From Verrucomicrobiales bacterium (GTDB taxonomy: Bacteria; Verrucomicrobiota; Verrucomicrobiia; Verrucomicrobiales; DEV007): a stretch of 40,809 bases of DNA. Of this stretch, positions 34,433 to 40,809 are shown piece after piece. Location: positions 1 to 40,809 of the forward strand of contig PAAG01000054.1 of assembly GCA_002698785.1 (NCBI GenBank). Reading direction: 5' to 3'. Below the pieces are notes generated by a model. The model was given only the letters and a program-made list of their open reading frames with translations, did not search any database and was not told the DNA's origin. The position numbers were made by a program, and so were the translations under genes. The stretch's first letter is position 1, and each line of letters starts with the position of its first letter.

Positions 34433-35710
34433 TTAGGGTTTTTCCGGCTTTAGGCCAAGGGGGCGGCTGATGAGCATTTTGAGCTTTGCCTTTTGTGACA
34501 CCATGTCCTTGGCCAGGATGTCTTCTTCGGTGAATCTTGCGAGAAGGATCTCGCCGTCCTTTGAGCGGTTGCGGTCGTATGAGATGTAGATTGTTCCGTC
34601 TGGTGCCTGAAAACCGTCGGGATAGGAGATGCCTTTTCTTTCGTCGAGAACGAGTCCGCCTTTCCAAGTGGAACCGTCGTCGTCGGAGAGCCAGGCGCTG
34701 AGCTGCTCTCGGCCGGTATGGGCGTCTATCTGGTCACCGTGCTTGATGAGGAGGAGTTTGCCTGATTGAAGGCGGCGTATGTGGAAGCGGGCGACGGGAT
34801 GTGCGATCGCTGAGGCGACTGGATCGGACCAGGTGTGTCCAAGGTCGGTCGAGGTGCTTTCCATGATGCCTTTGGAGGTGCGTGCGAGCATCCAGAGGGA
34901 TTTGTCGTTTTTCTCGACTATCATGTGTTCGTGCCAATCCGGATTCGGGAATGTGGCCATGCCTCGGCGCTCCCAGGTTTCGCCTTCGTCAGTGGAGACA
35001 AATACATTGGCGCCTCGGTATGGGTTGAGTTCGGTGAAGCAACCTTTGAAGGGGCCGAATCCTCCTCTTTGATCGAGGGAAATCGGGAGCATCCATTCAC
35101 CGTTTTTAAGGACCGTGGGTTTGTTCAGGGTGACTCCGTGCCAGATGCGTCTCGGTTCTGACCACTTGGGAGTATCGTCATCAGGGTTTTCGCAGATCGA
35201 AGCCCAGACTCCAGCACGTCCATCGAACATGTCCATCGATTGGTCGAAGATCAGCCAGAGCCGCCCGAGGGGATCGGTCCAGAGATTACCGACCAGGATA
35301 CTGCGTTTTCTGGGTAGTTTGTCAGAGTGCGAGTCCACTACGAGTCGTGGTTTTGACCAGGTCTCTCCGTCGTCGTCGCTGGTAGCGAGAACGAAGAATG
35401 CGTCGGGGCTGTCGCCGCCTGCGACCCAGCATGCCCAGAGTCGACCGCCGGGAGTCCGCTCTATTCCGATAGTCATGCCATAGTCGAGCTTGTCGTAGTC
35501 GTACTCGGGAAGGGGAGATGTGTTGAGTTTTGGCGGGATGAGGGCGAGGTCTGCCACCTTCTCCATTACTTCGATCTCGAATACCCGAATCTCTTCATCT
35601 GTGAGGTTTGTGAAATCCTGTTCTGCCTTTCCTATGGGCGATGCAAACTGTGCCAGCGCACAGATGAGGGGGAAGATGTTCTTCGGGGTAAAGGTGCATG
35701 ATTGCATCAT
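34433..35710 (-). CDS. Exo-alpha-sialidase-like BNR protein, exported
   Basis: A 425-residue six-bladed propeller protein of the BNR_2 sialidase group. A signal peptide (KNIFPLICALAQFASPIGKA) precedes the domain. At least four Asp-box blades are visible: TSDDDGETWSKP, VSTDEGETWERRG, STDLGHTWSDP and LSDDDGSTWKGG. Arg residues suitable for the carboxylate site occur (for example GRLWACWVAGG and PVARFHIRRL). Such proteins act on sialic acids, or in marine bacteria often on other glycans, and many are annotated as sialidases without test. No sialic-acid catabolic genes are nearby. Two ATG codons in tandem (35710 and 35707) are possible starts. Confidence 0.92.
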   Translation of the reverse strand: MMQSCTFTPKNIFPLICALAQFASPIGKAEQDFTNLTDEEIRVFEIEVMEKVADLALIPPKLNTSPLPEYDYDKLDYGMTIGIERTPGGRLWACWVAGGDSPDAFFVLATSDDDGETWSKPRLVVDSHSDKLPRKRSILVGNLWTDPLGRLWLIFDQSMDMFDGRAGVWASICENPDDDTPKWSEPRRIWHGVTLNKPTVLKNGEWMLPISLDQRGGFGPFKGCFTELNPYRGANVFVSTDEGETWERRGMATFPNPDWHEHMIVEKNDKSLWMLARTSKGIMESTSTDLGHTWSDPVASAIAHPVARFHIRRLQSGKLLLIKHGDQIDAHTGREQLSAWLSDDDGSTWKGGLVLDERKGISYPDGFQAPDGTIYISYDRNRSKDGEILLARFTEEDILAKDMVSQKAKLKMLISRPLGLKPEKP

Positions 35711-35894
35711 AGGGAAGAGGGAAACAGATTCGTGCGGCTATGTGCAAGTGATTCAGGATCACGTGACTCGGGGGAAAGTGGGTAGATCACCGATGGGAGT
35801 AAGTGGAATAGTTGGCACTTTTTACGCGTCTATCTTGAAGCAGAGGAATTCGGAAATGGTTTCGAGTTTCGAATTAGTGAGCTAAATTTGTCTT

Positions 35895-36275
35895 ATGAAT
35901 CTTGAGGTCCTCAATCGTGCGGAAGGCTATTGTCAGCTTGAATTGTGGAAGGATGCTTGGGATGCAATGGAGGAACTCTACAACTGCGAGAAAGCTCACC
36001 CTGAAGCGGCGGCAATACGACTCCGGATCGTGGTGGCTCTTTCGATGTGGGAGAAGGGTGAGGAGGTTGCGGATCATTTGAGCGAGAGCGCGCGAATCGA
36101 GTATAAGCGTACCGCTGCTCAATATTATCTGAAGCGTGCCCGGGTCATTTTTTACGAGGGGGATCCTCCGGAAGCGCGGCGGCACTTTCAAAAGGCTGTC
36201 GGTGCCTGGCCTGGTATTGACCGGGAATTCACCGACTGGGACCTCATGGAGTTAGCTCCTGAGGGGTTTGAGTAG
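35895..36275 (+). CDS. Small TPR-like helical protein
   Basis: A 126-residue soluble protein made of helix-turn-helix pairs: LNRAEGYCQLELWKDAWDAMEEL, HPEAAAIRLRIVVALSMWEKGEEVADHL and AAQYYLKRARVIFYEGDPPEARRHFQKAVG. The last unit matches the tetratricopeptide consensus (Ala-x-x-Phe at its end). Probably a protein-interaction module without enzymatic role. It is separated from the divergent sialidase gene by a 184-base gap. Confidence 0.8.
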   Translation: MNLEVLNRAEGYCQLELWKDAWDAMEELYNCEKAHPEAAAIRLRIVVALSMWEKGEEVADHLSESARIEYKRTAAQYYLKRARVIFYEGDPPEARRHFQKAVGAWPGIDREFTDWDLMELAPEGFE

Positions 36276-36706
36276 AATTGGGCTTACGGGGGGAAGAGTT
36301 ACGAGGAAGGACCTCTCGGTGTAGGTGCGCGCTCTAGTTGTCTGTTAGGAGGAAAAAGAGTATCTCAGAAAATGATGGGAAATGATGGGGGGTTCGTTTT
36401 TCATCATTTCTGTGGGTAGTTTTTGTCTATCGTGTTGGTTGTGAGTGTTTTGTGTGGATTTTTCTTTCCTGCATTTTCCGTCATTTCCTCGCATTTAGGT
36501 CTTTTTGCTTTGGATCGGTATTGGAGGAGGGTTGAGTCGTGTAGGCCTGTATGGTGCCTGGGGGCTCCCCACGTTTTGGTATTGCTTATTCTAACATAAA
36601 CACAAAGGCATTGGAAGGGATATGTGGCTGGTCGGTTCGGTCTGTTGATTTGCTGGCTTGAGGGATGGGTTTGCTATATTGGATTTGTAGGAACTTTTTT
36701 GATGTG
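36276..36706. other. Intergenic region with AAATGATGGG-type repeats
   Basis: No gene supported. AAATGATGGG-like elements occur in tandem at about 36368-36387. A related sequence in inverted orientation (reading AAATG-CGAGG-AAATGACGG on the minus strand) occurs at about 36480-36500. CATCATTTC at about 36402-36410 is a further inverted copy. A small hairpin, GGGG/CCCC, is near 36560-36571. The region is G/T-rich and could hold the promoter of the GrpB-family gene. Confidence 0.5.
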
Positions 36707-37282
36707 ATGAGGCGAATTGAAATGGTGGCGTATCGGCAGGAATGGCCGGGGGAGTTTTTCCGTCTGGCTGGGGCGATTCGTGAGGCGGTCGGTGAGGAGG
36801 TGCTGCGAATCGATCATATCGGTTCGACGTCGGTGCCGGGGTTGTCGGCGAAGGATGTGATCGATATCCAGGTGACGGTGAGAGATCTGGATGATCGGTC
36901 GGTGGTGGAGGCGCTGGTTGGGCTGGGGTATTTGTTTAAGGAGCGGGTTATGCGTGATTTGCTGGTGGGGACGGCGAAGGATTCGCGAGAGTTGCGGAAG
37001 TTATTCTTCCGTGAAAAGCCGGGGGAGAGGCCTGCGAATATCCACATCCGTGAGATGGGGCGGGTGAATCAGCGATATCCTCTTTTGTTTCGGGATTACC
37101 TGCGAGCGTTTGCTCCGGTTCGGGAGGCATACGGGCAGGTGAAGAGGGAGTTGGCCCAGCGGTTTCCGGAGGATGAGGATGCGTATTATGCGATCAAGGA
37201 TCCGTATATGGATACGGTGTATTTTGCGGCCGAGGCTTGGGCGAAGGATGTGGGGTGGGAGATGGATGGGGCGTTTGTTTGA
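36707..37282 (+). CDS. GrpB-family (UPF0157) nucleotidyltransferase-like protein
   Basis: A 191-residue protein of the GrpB/UPF0157 family, a nucleotidyltransferase superfamily branch. Key segments are RRIEMVAYRQEWPGEFFRLAGAI at the start, RIDHIGSTSVPGLSAKDVIDIQV with the GS and D-x-D positions, and IHIREMGRVNQRYPLLFRDYLRAF near residue 120. Homologues occur alone or fused to CoaE; the reaction is not established. ATG 36707 fits the family start better than 36665. The G-rich codon style is unlike the next genes. Confidence 0.92.
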   Translation: MRRIEMVAYRQEWPGEFFRLAGAIREAVGEEVLRIDHIGSTSVPGLSAKDVIDIQVTVRDLDDRSVVEALVGLGYLFKERVMRDLLVGTAKDSRELRKLFFREKPGERPANIHIREMGRVNQRYPLLFRDYLRAFAPVREAYGQVKRELAQRFPEDEDAYYAIKDPYMDTVYFAAEAWAKDVGWEMDGAFV

Positions 37283-37333
37283 TTGGGGCTGAAAGTGTTG
37301 AGGGGAGTATCGAGACGTTCTAGTATTACAACT

Positions 37334-38095
37334 ATGGAAGGAAGGCGGAATTGGACGCGAGAGGAACACGTGATGGTGTTCAACTTGTACAATCAGCTCC
37401 CATTTGGGAAGTTTCATAAGGGAAACTCTCTGGTGAAAGAGTGGGCGGAGATGCTGGGCCGGACTCCTAGTGCGGTCGCTCTAAAACTAACTAATTTTGC
37501 TCGATTGGATCCCGCTTTGCAGGCAAGGGGGATTTCCGGGATGTCGCACGGGGCAAAGGGGGAGGAAGAGGTTTGGAAGGAATTCGCAGCGGATCCGGAG
37601 AACTTTGCTTATGAATCTGCAGTTCTTGTTGCGCAGCATAAGAATGAATCGCTAGTCGACTCCGAGGATCTGGATTTGCCGGAAGGAAAGGACCGAGATG
37701 CCAAGGTCAGGGTGCGGGTGAACCAAGCGTTTTTCCGCAAGCGCGTTTTATCAGCATATGGCTTTCGTTGCTGCGTAACTGGCCTGAGATTGCCGGAATT
37801 GCTGATGGCTAGTCATATTGTTCCGTGGGCGAAGGACAAAAAGAACCGATTGAATCCAAGAAATGGATTGTGCCTAAATTCACTGCATGACCGGGCGTTT
37901 GATCAGGGGTTGATGTGGTTGGATAGCAAACTGTGCGTGCAATTTTCCGACCGGTTGCTGGATCTGAAAGCTTCGGATTGGGGAGATGCGAAGTGGATGG
38001 TGCAGTTTGCAGGGAACAGGCTGATTGTTCCGAAAGGTTTTTCGCCGAGCCGGAAGTTGATTGCGAAGCACAGAGCAGTTGCTATGGCGGGCTAA
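37334..38095 (+). CDS. HNH endonuclease, putative restriction-type
   Basis: A 253-residue protein. The N-terminal half (RNWTREEHVMVFNLYNQLPFG, followed by HKGNSLVKEWAEMLGRTPSAV and ALKLTNFARLDP) is the helical Myb-like domain frequently fused to HNH nucleases. The C-terminal HNH_2 domain (about residues 130-210) shows YGFRCCVTGLRLPELLMASHI, VPWAKDKKNRLNPRNGLCL and LNSLHDRAFDQGLMWLD, with the catalytic His in SHI and the Asn and His ligands in place. Annotated relatives are called restriction endonucleases, but no methyltransferase partner is adjacent, so a role in defence or in a solitary mobile element is inferred. Confidence 0.9.
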   Translation: MEGRRNWTREEHVMVFNLYNQLPFGKFHKGNSLVKEWAEMLGRTPSAVALKLTNFARLDPALQARGISGMSHGAKGEEEVWKEFAADPENFAYESAVLVAQHKNESLVDSEDLDLPEGKDRDAKVRVRVNQAFFRKRVLSAYGFRCCVTGLRLPELLMASHIVPWAKDKKNRLNPRNGLCLNSLHDRAFDQGLMWLDSKLCVQFSDRLLDLKASDWGDAKWMVQFAGNRLIVPKGFSPSRKLIAKHRAVAMAG

Positions 38096-38460
38096 TCGGG
38101 GCTGTAGGTCCTGCTTGGAAATTTTGAGTAAGGTTTTTGACTACAGTGCTTTAATGTGTTCTGTTGAACATATTGATAGGCTTGGGCAAAATGCTTCGGA
38201 CCGATCATGGAAGTGAGTGCGCTCGAAGACCATCGTGACAGATGGGGGGGCCGCATTGTGACTGTGCGGCGAAGATTCGTCCGTTGCTGATCAGGCGTTA
38301 GAGGAATCTACTGCGAAGGAGGCGAGTTGGATGGTAGACCGATACGTGGATGAATTGAAAAATTGAACGATTCGAGGAAGTAAAAAATGAAAAGCGGGAA
38401 GTGATAGTATACATTTCGTCTTTGCCGGGTAGTGGGTGGTGAGAGTGAGCACGAAAATTT
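38096..38460. other. Intergenic stretch with a possible gene remnant
   Basis: No intact gene supported. GCCGCA (38250-38255) and TGCGGC (38265-38270) can pair. The plus frame from 38262 to the TGA at 38364 is open for about 34 codons and reads like a protein C-terminus (EESTAKEASWMVDRYVDEL), but it follows a stop and has no start with a binding site. It may be the tail of a decayed antitoxin- or regulator-like gene; this is weak. Confidence 0.4.
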
Positions 38461-39309
38461 ATGTTTCTCGCCGGTATGCCTTGGGAGGAGAATCCAATTT
38501 CTTGTCATATGTCTATTGAACTCTACGACCAAACTCGGAAATACTTTCTGGACTTGATAGACCACTTCTATGTGAATGGTGGCGATTTTGAAACCTCGAT
38601 TCGAGAGGCAAAAAAGGCGGCAGAGCGAGCTGGATTCACGAATTCTGACATGGTTGAAATCATGTTGGAAAGATGGGTAGAAAAGATTGAAGACGCTCTT
38701 TCCGACGGCGTTTTGACAAAGCAAGAGGATAGGAACTTGAATCTCATTGCTCACCATCTCGATACTCGCACTATTGAAGTCGGAGATCACAACCATTCGC
38801 ATATGAATGCGCTTATTCCCAGGGTTCAGGAATTGATCGATCAGATGAAGAAGCTATCGACAATTCGCCGTTTAAGAGATGGCGAGCTGGATGCTTCGTC
38901 GTTCGATGGTTTGATACCATTCAAACTTCAGAACGGAGAGATTCCAATTTGGAAAGCTGAAGACGTTACTCTTCGAGAATTCGTGAAGGAAAGGAGTGTA
39001 AAAGGGCAATCTTTCGGAGTGAGTATCCGTGTCGCGAAAGGAGTTTATGTGAGGCCCTCTGCATTTTCTGCCGCCCCTCAGCAAAAAGAGTCTTTGAAAG
39101 ATGTAGACAAGGGGACTGTCATACTGACCAGCAAACACATCACCTTTGATGGGGCGATAAAACATTTCAAGATTCGCCTTACTTCACTGGCGAATATCCA
39201 GCCATTCTCAGATGGCTTGGAGCTCCAAAAGAACACCCAGACGGCTCGTCCGTTCTTTCTGTTTCCTTTCGACGGTTGGTTCTTTTATAATTGCATTCAG
39301 GCCGTCTAG
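38461..39309 (+). CDS. TerB-like helical plus PH-like domain protein (unknown function)
   Basis: A 282-residue cytosolic protein. The N-terminal half is helical (SIELYDQTRKYFLDLIDHFY; EAKKAAERAGFTNSDMVEIML; EDALSDGVLTKQEDRNLNLI), a TerB-like pattern of acidic helices. A linker around residue 125 leads to a beta-rich half with LIPFKLQNGEIPIWKAEDV, the motif GVSIRVAKGVYVRPSAF, and KGTVILTSKHITFDG followed by HFKIRLTSLANIQPFSDG. I read this as a PH-like domain, seen in many unannotated proteins. The base composition is lower in GC than neighbours (25 of 60 bases G/C at 38521-38580), suggesting transfer. The start is uncertain: 38509 gives MSIEL and is also likely. Function unknown. Confidence 0.72.
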   Translation: MFLAGMPWEENPISCHMSIELYDQTRKYFLDLIDHFYVNGGDFETSIREAKKAAERAGFTNSDMVEIMLERWVEKIEDALSDGVLTKQEDRNLNLIAHHLDTRTIEVGDHNHSHMNALIPRVQELIDQMKKLSTIRRLRDGELDASSFDGLIPFKLQNGEIPIWKAEDVTLREFVKERSVKGQSFGVSIRVAKGVYVRPSAFSAAPQQKESLKDVDKGTVILTSKHITFDGAIKHFKIRLTSLANIQPFSDGLELQKNTQTARPFFLFPFDGWFFYNCIQAV

Positions 39310-39588
39310 GCTTTGCCACCCATGAATTACTAAAGGTCATTGTTTGCCCGCCGTGACTCCAGCGGAGAGAATTAGGGGACATCTAAAATGGTCGGTTCGA
39401 TGTGGTTTCCGAGTTCCTCGGTGTGAATTTGACGTGTTGCAGGGTTCCCCAGTGAAACGTGCGTTGCTGCTTCTGTTTGTAGCAGCCGCTTTTCCCGTGA
39501 AGGCTTGCCGTTCTGATTCGTTTGGATAAATTCGGTGATCACCGGCGGGGTAGATGTGAGCCCAATGGAAGGGCGTTGGCGGTGATTG
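39310..39588. other. Non-coding gap in the accessory region
   Basis: No gene is supported in this 279-base gap. A plus-strand frame at 39344-39529 exists but shows no domain and has a Cys/Arg-rich composition untypical of real proteins here. Confidence 0.4.
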
Positions 39589-40037
39589 TTATCCTCGCTC
39601 CTTGTCTGAATCCATTGCGTCTAGCTTCCTTGCTTCAATTACGCTTTGGTGAAGAGACTGGGCCTTGTTGAACACGCTCAATGCCTTGTTACGCGCAATG
39701 CCCAAGCTCTCCATCAGAGTGACAAACTCGGATTCAGTCCAGTTCTCCGTCGCAATCTGATCGGTAGTCAAAAGTTGAGAAAGCTCTAACCGACTTTCTC
39801 GAGAGAGTTTAGAGAGGATCCAGACCAACATTCTCTCTTGGGAATCTGGTTCAGCTTCCTGCTGAATTTTTCGATTACTCTTTCTCTCGCAATGGATTCC
39901 AGCCACCCTGGAAGTTCTTCTCTACAAACCTCCAACGCAGTCGTTACAGCATTCAGAAGTTTCCGATCGAAAGAAAACTCAACATCTATTCGATCATTCT
40001 TACCTTCCGAGAGATTGCTGTTACTTTCTCGATTCAT
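39589..40037 (-). pseudogene. Frameshifted helical protein gene of unknown function
   Basis: Two minus-strand frames overlap: one from ATG 40037 (FDRKLLNAVTTALEVCREEL, then LESIARERVIEKF) and one ending at 39589 (QERMLVWILSKLSRESRLEL, then ENWTESEFVTLMESLGIARN). Each reads as credible protein only on its own side of the A5 tract GAAAAAT (plus coordinates 39867-39871). Adding one A there joins them into a single protein of about 149 residues (VIEK-IQQEAEPDSQERM), acidic and helical. It may be a pseudogene, a sequencing error in the homopolymer, or a -1 frameshift site. No family recognised. It lies in the accessory stretch before tRNA-Arg. Confidence 0.6.
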
Positions 40038-40176
40038 CGATTTGTCACTGAACTTCGGACTTCGTGGGTCAGAATATTCGATATAAGAAGGTTTTTCCCC
40101 AGCTCAGTATTTACACAGTTTTAAGGGGCGGGGAATCCTTTATAGCCCTTTAAATAATATTTGGGGATTACAAAAA

Positions 40177-40250
<74 letters not shown>

Positions 40251-40476
40251 TTTGGTTGTCCGATGGTGGTTCGGACGGGGCGGGTAGTATCGGTGAAATT
40301 TCCGGGAGCGCAAGATGGAAGGGCGCGGTGAAGTGATCGGTGATCAGTAATCTGTAATCTGTGCCGAAAAAGCAGCCGGATGCGGGTGGAGAATGTTCAA
40401 TTTCCGGCGGTTACTGTTCCATTCTTCGGGAATTTGACGTCCGATTGTTGGCGCTGGGGGCTGTACGTGGGTTTTG

Positions 40477-40524
40477 AGGCACGAAGGCACGAAGGCACGA
40501 AGGCACGAAGGCACGAAGGCACAC
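40477..40524. repeat. Tandem octamer array AGGCACGA x5 plus one variant unit
   Basis: Five perfect copies of AGGCACGA (40477-40516) are followed by AGGCACAC. The even eight-base unit shifts the reading frame with each gain or loss. Intergenic location; similar arrays are common in related genomes (memory, unverified). Confidence 0.9.
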
Positions 40525-40648
40525 GGACAGCCGTTGGCGTCCGGTGAAGGCACAAAGGGGCTGGGCTTCTGGTAGGGGGCTTTGGGAAGTTTTAGGTTCG
40601 AACGGGGATTTTCGAATTTTTGGATGGAGGGAACGTTCAACTTCCAAC

Positions 40649-40662
40649 GTTCAACGTTGAAC
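40649..40662. repeat. 14-base perfect palindrome in a cluster of GTTCAAC repeats
   Basis: GTTCAACGTTGAAC is its own reverse complement. The preceding AACGTTCAAC occurs twice (40632-40641 and 40646-40655), so the segment 40631-40669 is a compact cluster of direct and inverted copies. Confidence 0.8.
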
Positions 40663-40738
40663 TTTCAAGTCGGCCTTGGCTCTGGGGGCTGCGTGAGGGC
40701 AGGGCGCGGGGTTGGTGCTCGCTGCTGTCTTGACGTGG

Positions 40739-40809
40739 CCATTGCTGGTGCTTCTCTTCTGTTGAGGCTTCGACTGAAGTCGAAGTTACGTCCATTGCTG
40801 GTGCTTCTC
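40739..40809. repeat. Direct repeat CCATTGCTGGTGCTTCTC, 53-base period
   Basis: Identical 18-base copies begin at 40739 and 40792, with the CTTCGACT hairpin between them. The second copy runs to the edge of the window, so the array may continue beyond it. Confidence 0.85.
40768..40785. repeat. Inverted repeat CTTCGACT/AGTCGAAG
   Basis: An eight-base perfect stem with a GA centre, lying between the two copies of the 18-base direct repeat at the window end. Confidence 0.8.

Larger units (their letters stand above)
40251..40809. other. Repeat-rich intergenic end of the window, no gene seen
   Basis: No gene is supported. The stretch holds an AGGCACGA tandem array (40477-40524), a GTTCAACGTTGAAC palindrome (40649-40662), a CTTCGACT/AGTCGAAG hairpin (40768-40785) and an 18-base direct repeat (40739-40756 and 40792-40809). 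The apparent minus-strand frames over it encode the repeat itself. Confidence 0.6.

Noticed and set aside
39344-39529. Plus-strand frame of 61 codons after the TerB/PH-like gene
   Set aside because: No binding site, no domain, Arg/Cys-rich composition; most likely chance.
40477-40524. Possible CRISPR array
   Set aside because: The octamers are directly tandem with no spacers, and no cas gene is present.
40344-40647. Two overlapping minus-strand frames over the repeat cluster
   Set aside because: Their central part only translates the AGGCACGA array (LRAFVPSC repeats).

Overview
The window looks like a chromosomal segment of a Gram-negative bacterium, most probably a member of the Verrucomicrobiota. 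This is an inference from gene content and protein style: a two-gene RND pump with a lipoprotein adaptor, a DUF4339/CD225 protein, a DUF2752 protein, a soluble terpene-cyclase-like protein, a BNR sialidase, and few strong Shine-Dalgarno sites. No 16S gene is present to settle it. Most of the window is ordinary housekeeping and envelope DNA. The last 4 kb before a tRNA-Arg has an accessory character.

Layout. 0.1-2.9 kb: a HlyD-like secretion/efflux adaptor, translationally coupled to a squalene-cyclase-fold protein. 2.9-7.2 kb: queA, a short PgpH-type HD phosphohydrolase, ybeY, a GYF_2/CD225 membrane protein and a DUF2752 protein. 7.1-9.2 kb (minus): NAD(P)HX repair enzyme NnrDE and a murein amidase. 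9.6-16.2 kb (plus): FKBP-type isomerase, a molybdenum-carrier/SLOG protein, glycogen phosphorylase, then a coupled CPBP protease-thiL-tsaE-tsaB cluster. 16.2-18.6 kb: a lipoprotein and a short-chain dehydrogenase (minus), diverging from a Tat-exported metallo-beta-lactamase-fold hydrolase. 18.6-23.8 kb (minus): marR-adaptor-RND pump plus a small membrane protein, with a palindromic operator candidate in front of marR. 24.0-27.5 kb: an AspT/YidE-type transporter, small unknown genes and truA. 27.7-30.6 kb: an AlgI/AlgJ-type polysaccharide O-acetylation pair. 30.8-36.3 kb: mixed small genes (zinc-ribbon membrane protein, VOC protein, PRC-barrel protein with a long Glu-rich insertion, methyltransferase, sialidase, TPR protein).

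36.3-40.3 kb: a looser, lower-density stretch with a GrpB-family protein, an HNH endonuclease, a low-GC TerB/PH-like protein, a frameshifted gene and tRNA-Arg(TCT). The final 500 bp carries several families of short intergenic repeats.

Genes that plausibly act together: thiL/tsaE/tsaB and the CPBP gene by overlapping or tightly spaced reading frames; AlgI-like with AlgJ-like as an O-acetyltransferase; MarR with its RND pump as an inducible efflux unit; pgpH with ybeY as a widely conserved neighbourhood. I found no CRISPR array, complete insertion sequence, prophage or rRNA. No convincing new multi-gene system is provable from this sequence alone. The best candidates for a second look are the HlyD/cyclase-fold pair, the split PRC-barrel protein, the YbeY with an altered zinc motif, and the accessory genes beside tRNA-Arg.
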